Assembly: GCA_025357755.1 (NCBI GenBank)
Contig: JANXOP010000162.1
Coordinates: 1 to 46,807, forward strand
Origin: Kofleriaceae bacterium
GTDB lineage: Bacteria > Myxococcota_A > Polyangia > Haliangiales > Haliangiaceae
Reading direction: 5' to 3'
DNA length: 46,807 nt
Both the position numbers and the translations under genes were made by a program. How positions within the stretch are numbered: position 1 is the stretch's first letter; each line of letters starts with the position of its first letter. Of this stretch, positions 43,316 through 46,807 are shown one piece after another. The notes below the pieces were generated by a model. The model made no database searches. It was given only the letters and a program-made list of their open reading frames with translations, and had not been told where the DNA came from.

Positions 43316-44356
43316 GTGGGTGCGTTCTTGACCGTCGCTGACGTTCGAAAGAGGCCCGGGATGTTCGTCGGTGAGACCGATCGCACCGGCGTCCTCGACC
43401 TCGTGCTCGAGCTGCTCGCGAACGCATACGACCACCACCTCGGGGGACGATGTTCGCGCGCCGCGATCGAGATCGCGGCCGATGGGACCATCACGGTCGA
43501 GGACGACGGCCCGGGCTTTGTGGCCGAAGGCAGCAACGGGGTGCCGCCACTGCTTCAGTTGCTCACCACGAGGTCGACCACACCGACCGTCGACGGCCAC
43601 CGACCACATTTCCATCTGGGAGCGGGCGGTATCGGCCTGTTTGTCGTCAATGCGCTGAGCGAGCAGTTCACGCTGCGCTCGGTGCGCGGCGGGATCCGTA
43701 CGACCGCGAGATGCGCGCGCGGTGAGGTCGTCGAGCCGGTCGCCACAGCTCCGGCGACCGAGCGCGACGGCACGACGATCACGTTTCGTCCCGACCCGAC
43801 GATCTTCACGCATCCGCGGGTGCCGCGCGTGGCGCTCGCTCGCTACCTCGAGGACCTCAGCTTTCTCGCGCCGCAATTCACGGTGAGCTCGGCGATCCAC
43901 GGGGACTCGCTCGCGGCTGGCGGGCTCGCTGCGCGCGTCGCCCTCGGTGTGCCGTGTGAGCTGAAAGACGTCGCGACCCACACGGGTACCTATGCGACGT
44001 CGAAGGGCCCGATCGATGTCGAGGTCGCGTTCGCGTGGCGCATGACGAGGGGGAACGAGAACCGCGCCGCAGATGTCGATAGCTTCGTCAACGTGGTGCG
44101 AACGCTGCAACACGGCAGCCACGTCGACGCGATGCTCGACAGCATTCGCGCGTTCTTCGACGGGCCGCGCGAGCGTGGACTCGTAGCGGCGGTGTCGATC
44201 GTGCTCTCGGATGTGAAGTGGGGCAGGCCGGATAAGCATCTGCTCGCGACCGCCGAGGTCCTCGAGCCAGTAGCCGCCGCGACGCGAACCGCGCTCGAGC
44301 GGTGGGAAAAGACCCACGCCGCACTCGTGGACGCGCTTCGTGCGCGCGCTGGGTAG
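43316..44356 (+). CDS. Stand-alone GyrB/ParE-type GHKL ATPase
   Basis: A 346-residue protein that matches only the N-terminal ATPase and transducer parts of gyrase subunit B. It has RKRPGMFVG at the start, the ATP-site Glu and Asn in LELLANAYDHHLGG, the Asp of VEDDGPGF and the ATP lid GAGGIGLFVVNALSEQF, then TTITFRPDPTIF. A lysine-type transducer segment can be guessed near 300-330, but the TOPRIM and DNA-binding tail of GyrB (another 400 or so residues) are missing: the stop follows directly. It cannot be a topoisomerase on its own. It could be a partner, a decoy or a different ATPase. No GyrA-like gene is next to it. The GTG at 43316 begins the family N-terminus. Confidence 0.82.
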   Translation: MGAFLTVADVRKRPGMFVGETDRTGVLDLVLELLANAYDHHLGGRCSRAAIEIAADGTITVEDDGPGFVAEGSNGVPPLLQLLTTRSTTPTVDGHRPHFHLGAGGIGLFVVNALSEQFTLRSVRGGIRTTARCARGEVVEPVATAPATERDGTTITFRPDPTIFTHPRVPRVALARYLEDLSFLAPQFTVSSAIHGDSLAAGGLAARVALGVPCELKDVATHTGTYATSKGPIDVEVAFAWRMTRGNENRAADVDSFVNVVRTLQHGSHVDAMLDSIRAFFDGPRERGLVAAVSIVLSDVKWGRPDKHLLATAEVLEPVAAATRTALERWEKTHAALVDALRARAG

Positions 44357-44421
44357 TACTCGCGACGGATCCGAAACAAGCCGTCCGTTGACCGTCACCT
44401 GCAGAGCGCTCGCGGTCTGCA

Positions 44422-45201
44422 CTACTCGTCGCCACCGCCCGGAACTTCGGCGAAGCTGATCAGTCCGTAGCGTCTCCACCCGGTGGTCATCAACCACGTC
44501 CGAGGCAGCCAGATCCACGAGCCGTCGTAGCCCGGTGGACTCTTGAACCGCTTTCCCTCCGGACGTTCTTTCCAACCGTCGAACGCGAGCGCGCTCGAGA
44601 ACGGATCGACCTTCGTCCAAACATCGCCCATCCACACTTCGCTCTTGATCGCGTGGTGCCGCCAGTTGTTGAGGACGTACGAGACGCAGTTACGGACCTC
44701 GCGCGGCGTCTTCAAGATCCGCGCGTAGTAGCGATCGGCGAACACGCTGCCGCACCGCCGCTTGCCGCGCCGCGCACCGACCATGGCATTCAGCTGCTTC
44801 GCACACGAGATCCCGAACACCTGCATCCCCTTCCACAGCGCTCTGCGGTCCTTTGCCTCGACGATCAGGTGGATGTGGTTGCGCTGGATGCTGAAGTGAA
44901 TGATCCGGAAGGTATCCTCGAGGCGCAACGTGCTTTGCCGCGCCTCGCGCACCGCTTCGAACCCTTCGTAGCAGCGCAGCGAGCCGACCTCCGAGGTTGC
45001 ACGCAACACGACGTGCACGGGCTGCGATGCCTTCAACGTGGGGCGAACCTTGTGCGCTTCGCTCGCACGACCCTCCGATAGCTTTCGCTTCGGCCTGCCT
45101 GCGCCTTTACGAGCACCGCCGCGAAACTGGCCGTTCTTGTCCCGCTTGCGGGTCATCGGCAGCTCTTGCTGCACGTGCCGTTGGAGCGGTCGCCGAACCA
45201 T
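44422..45201 (-). CDS. REP-associated tyrosine transposase (Y1/HUH family), second type
   Basis: A 259-residue single-strand endonuclease of the Y1 class. The HUH motif is His109/His111 in QRNHIHLIVEA and the nucleophile is probably Tyr175 in RNCVSYVLNNWRHH. An N-terminal basic segment (RGGARKGAGRPKRK) is common in this subgroup. The start at 45201 is taken; 45156 is an alternative. An inverted repeat with 11 of 12 paired bases (45336-45372) lies 135 bp upstream and may be a substrate hairpin. The enzyme differs from the one at 1837-2733 in size and in motif context. Confidence 0.85.
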   Translation of the reverse strand: MVRRPLQRHVQQELPMTRKRDKNGQFRGGARKGAGRPKRKLSEGRASEAHKVRPTLKASQPVHVVLRATSEVGSLRCYEGFEAVREARQSTLRLEDTFRIIHFSIQRNHIHLIVEAKDRRALWKGMQVFGISCAKQLNAMVGARRGKRRCGSVFADRYYARILKTPREVRNCVSYVLNNWRHHAIKSEVWMGDVWTKVDPFSSALAFDGWKERPEGKRFKSPPGYDGSWIWLPRTWLMTTGWRRYGLISFAEVPGGGDE

Positions 45202-45591
45202 GACCCAATCTAGCGCGTCCGAGATTTCATGCAATTGAATATCGCCGATAAATATGTGAAAAGCGAGATTCGAGGGACATTTTTCAGGTGCCGTTGAAGC
45301 GCACGCCACGCGAGACCGCGAACTCCGTCGAGGCAGCGGTAAAGATCTATGGTTCTGCTCGATCCTTACCGCCAAGACGTCGCGCTCTGCTCTGGCGCGT
45401 CCGTTCAGCGCCGGGTGTGACGTTGCGTGCTTATATTGGGGCAGGGCGCCACGAGGACCGCGACCACGTGCGCAAGTTGTACCGACGTCGGTCCGGGGCC
45501 CTATGTGCCAACGTCGTTGTTCTCAACAGGCAAACGCAAGACAGCGACGAGAGGTGTCTTGAAGAGACCGAGCTGGCTACAACCGCGGTCG
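45202..45591. other. 390-bp gap without a credible gene
   Basis: The frames here that begin with ATG or GTG are shadow-like and give no signal peptide or motif. What is seen is an AT-richer stretch next to the transposase start, the inverted repeat at 45336-45372 and a 12-bp palindrome ACCGACGTCGGT at 45481-45492. The latter could be an operator for the Cys-rich gene that begins at 45595. Confidence 0.5.
45336..45372. repeat. Inverted repeat (REP-like hairpin candidate)
   Basis: GCGGTAAAGATC and GATCCTTACCGC form an 11-of-12 pair stem around a 13-nt loop. It lies upstream of the Y1-type transposase at 44422-45201, the kind of structure that such enzymes cut. Only one copy occurs in the window. 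Confidence 0.5.
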
Positions 45592-45594
45592 ATG

Positions 45595-45973
45595 ATGCGC
45601 AGCACTCTTGCCGTGGTTCTTGCCCTCGCAGCTACGGGTTCCATCGCTTCGGCTGACCCGATGTCCGGCCGGACGATCTTCTCGAAGGCCCGGCTCGGCG
45701 GGTGGGCTCGGATCGCCTTGCACCGCGAACACCGACTGCTCGTCGGGCAGTTGTGGCAATAACGGTACGACTTCCTACTGCGTCTCGAGCTGCGACCCGA
45801 GTGCCAGCACCTGTCCGAGCGGCTTCCAGTGCGATGCGGCTGGCAGCGGAGGCGTGTGCTGGCCCGGTGAGAGTGGCGGTGGAGGCTGCAACACGTCCGG
45901 CGGCAACGGCACTCCGCTGCTCCTCGCGGGACTCGGGGCAATGTTGGTCTTTGGTCGTCGCCGGCGCGCGTAA
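45595..45973 (+). pseudogene. Exported Cys-rich protein with MYXO-CTERM-like tail, frameshifted
   Basis: The gene begins at ATG 45595 (or 45592) with a signal peptide (MRSTLAVVLALAATGSIASA). Near 45700-45704 (GCGGGTGGGCTC) the reading frame must shift by one base to continue as GLGSPCTANTDCSSGSCGNN and then CDPSASTCPSGFQCDA, a common Cys-rich surface domain. The end has a Cys, a Gly/Ser stretch, a hydrophobic helix (LLLAGLGAMLVFG) and RRRRA, the plan of a MYXO-CTERM sorting tail. The two frames are otherwise open and well matched, so this is one gene with a single-base change, either a real mutation or a sequencing error in a G-run. Confidence 0.75.
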
Positions 45974-46015
45974 AAAAAAGCGCAACCGCGCGGCGAAGTG
46001 ATCGATAAGGCCTCC

Positions 46016-46807
46016 ATGGGCGTCAGAGAGAAGATTTGTTTGTTGTGCGTGATACTCGGCGGTTGCAGCAAGACCGTCAGCGAGTGCACGAAGGATTCGG
46101 ACTGCACGAACATCGTGTATCCGTTCTGCGATGCGAACGGGGAGTACGCGGCGTCGGGAGGCGTACACAACGTCTGTACGATCGTGCCGCCTGACTGCAA
46201 GGTAGATCGGTGTGGCTGCGCAGCCGGCGCGACCACCTGTAGTGGAAGCGCATTGACGACGTGCAACACCGACCAGATGTCCGTCACGACGGTCGACTGT
46301 GCCCTCGGATGCGCCTCCACCGCCGCTCGATGTTCCTCGTTCAAGCCATCGAACGGTCTCGACGGTGCGATGAACGCTGCCGCCGGGGAGCCAGACCTGG
46401 TGCTCACGGATCACGTCACTATCGACACCGACGCGTGCGACATGCATGACGATGTCACGGGGTCTACCGTGGCGATCAAGTCGTTGTTAATCGCGCAGAC
46501 GAGCGCTCCGAAGATCTGCGTGTTCGTCGCTGCTTCACTCGAGATCGGCGATGCGGTTGCCACAGGCAATGCGGCGCTTGCATTCGCTGCACCGGGACCC
46601 GTGAAGTTGAACGGGATGATCGACGGAGCCGCGCGCCCGAACTCCCGAACCGTGACCTATGGCGGACCAGGCGCGCTAGTTGCCGGCATCTGCGTTGGAT
46701 CAACAGAAGATACCGAAAGTGGAGGCGGTGGAAACGCGACCGACGGTGGCGCTGGAACCCTTTTTACGTCGGTGGGACCCCACTACATCGCCGGTGGCCT
46801 CGCCCAG
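46016..46807 (+). CDS. Large lipoprotein, cut by the window edge
   Basis: 264 codons are open from ATG 46016 to the end of the window. A lipoprotein signal (MGVREKICLLCVILGGC) is followed by Cys-rich motifs (SECTKDSDC, CKVDRCGCAAGATTC, STAARCSSF). Strands of a likely beta-helix or adhesin-type domain come next (VTIDTDACDMHDDVTGS, VAIKSLLIAQTSAP, PGPVKLNGMID), and a Gly-rich stretch near the right edge. It belongs to a type seen often in myxobacteria, with a Cys-rich head and a parallel-beta body, but I cannot name the family. The stop is beyond 46807. Confidence 0.75.
   Translation, partial: MGVREKICLLCVILGGCSKTVSECTKDSDCTNIVYPFCDANGEYAASGGVHNVCTIVPPDCKVDRCGCAAGATTCSGSALTTCNTDQMSVTTVDCALGCASTAARCSSFKPSNGLDGAMNAAAGEPDLVLTDHVTIDTDACDMHDDVTGSTVAIKSLLIAQTSAPKICVFVAASLEIGDAVATGNAALAFAAPGPVKLNGMIDGAARPNSRTVTYGGPGALVAGICVGSTEDTESGGGGNATDGGAGTLFTSVGPHYIAGGLAQ

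Noticed and set aside
45288..45656. An open frame of 122 codons beginning MPLKRTPRE
   Set aside because: It overlaps the start of the better-supported Cys-rich gene in another frame and shows no motif, signal peptide or ribosome-binding site.
46556..46570. GTTGCCACAGGCAAT, close to the amylase/porin palindrome
   Set aside because: It lies deep inside the coding part of the last gene, away from any start, and its last base breaks the symmetry; probably chance.

Overview
This is a high-GC window with frequent GTG starts, many stop/start overlaps (ATGA, GTGA, TAATG), a large number of predicted lipoproteins, Gly-Ser-Ala and Pro-Thr repeats, and one protein ending like a MYXO-CTERM sorting tail. 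That combination points to a myxobacterium (Myxococcota), perhaps a Haliangium/Kofleria-type lineage. The taxonomy is an inference from style; no rRNA or other marker is present. It looks like ordinary chromosome with many lineage-specific envelope proteins. I found no CRISPR array, phage block, tRNA or rRNA.

Layout. 1-1616 (-): a translationally coupled trio of tcdA, a lipoprotein and a peroxiredoxin cut by the window edge. 1637-2733: short tandem repeats, a terminator and a REP-type (Y1/HUH) transposase. 3109-4864 (-): tatD and a repeat protein. 4889-6801 (+): a BrkB/YihY membrane protein coupled to an AlkZ-like winged-helix protein. 6828-9104 (-): two lipoproteins leading into an ECF sigma factor with a membrane tail. 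9152-10324 (-): a lipoprotein with a textbook terminator.

10513-23271 holds a starch/maltodextrin theme. It contains two secreted GH13 amylase lipoproteins (13022-14914 and 21235-23271) and a LamB-like porin (15509-17083). A shared 15-bp palindrome, exact in two places and a variant in the third, lies 82-110 bp upstream of each of these genes. I read this as a small regulon: surface lipoproteins cut alpha-glucans and the porin admits the products. Around it are an M2 (ACE-like) peptidase, a CpxP-like lipoprotein, and a three-gene operon (21040 down to 17128) headed by a degenerate membrane kinase.

23393-29435: a DUF6209-like exported protein, an MFS exporter, a small protein paired with a broken nucleotidyltransferase gene, a MiaE-like hydroxylase and an M3 peptidase. 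29557-31950: small Cys-containing lipoproteins and an M23 peptidase. 31934-36313: lipid metabolism, with an isovaleryl-type acyl-CoA dehydrogenase and a diacylglycerol-kinase-like protein diverging from a double TetR-type operator, then a thiolase. 36333-41868 (+): a large lipoprotein, fRMsr (msrC) and hypotheticals, several of them overlapping. 41885-43157 (-): a polysaccharide deacetylase and a lipoprotein. 43316-46807: a stand-alone GyrB-type ATPase, a second REP-type transposase, a frameshifted Cys-rich exported protein and the start of a large lipoprotein.

Most notable points: (1) the amylase/porin palindromes; (2) two small Cys-rich lipoprotein genes (30117, 30499) whose domains are fused, in the opposite order, in a third gene (34388), which seems to define an undescribed two-domain family; (3) the pseudokinase; (4) the solitary GyrB-like ATPase; (5) two interrupted genes.
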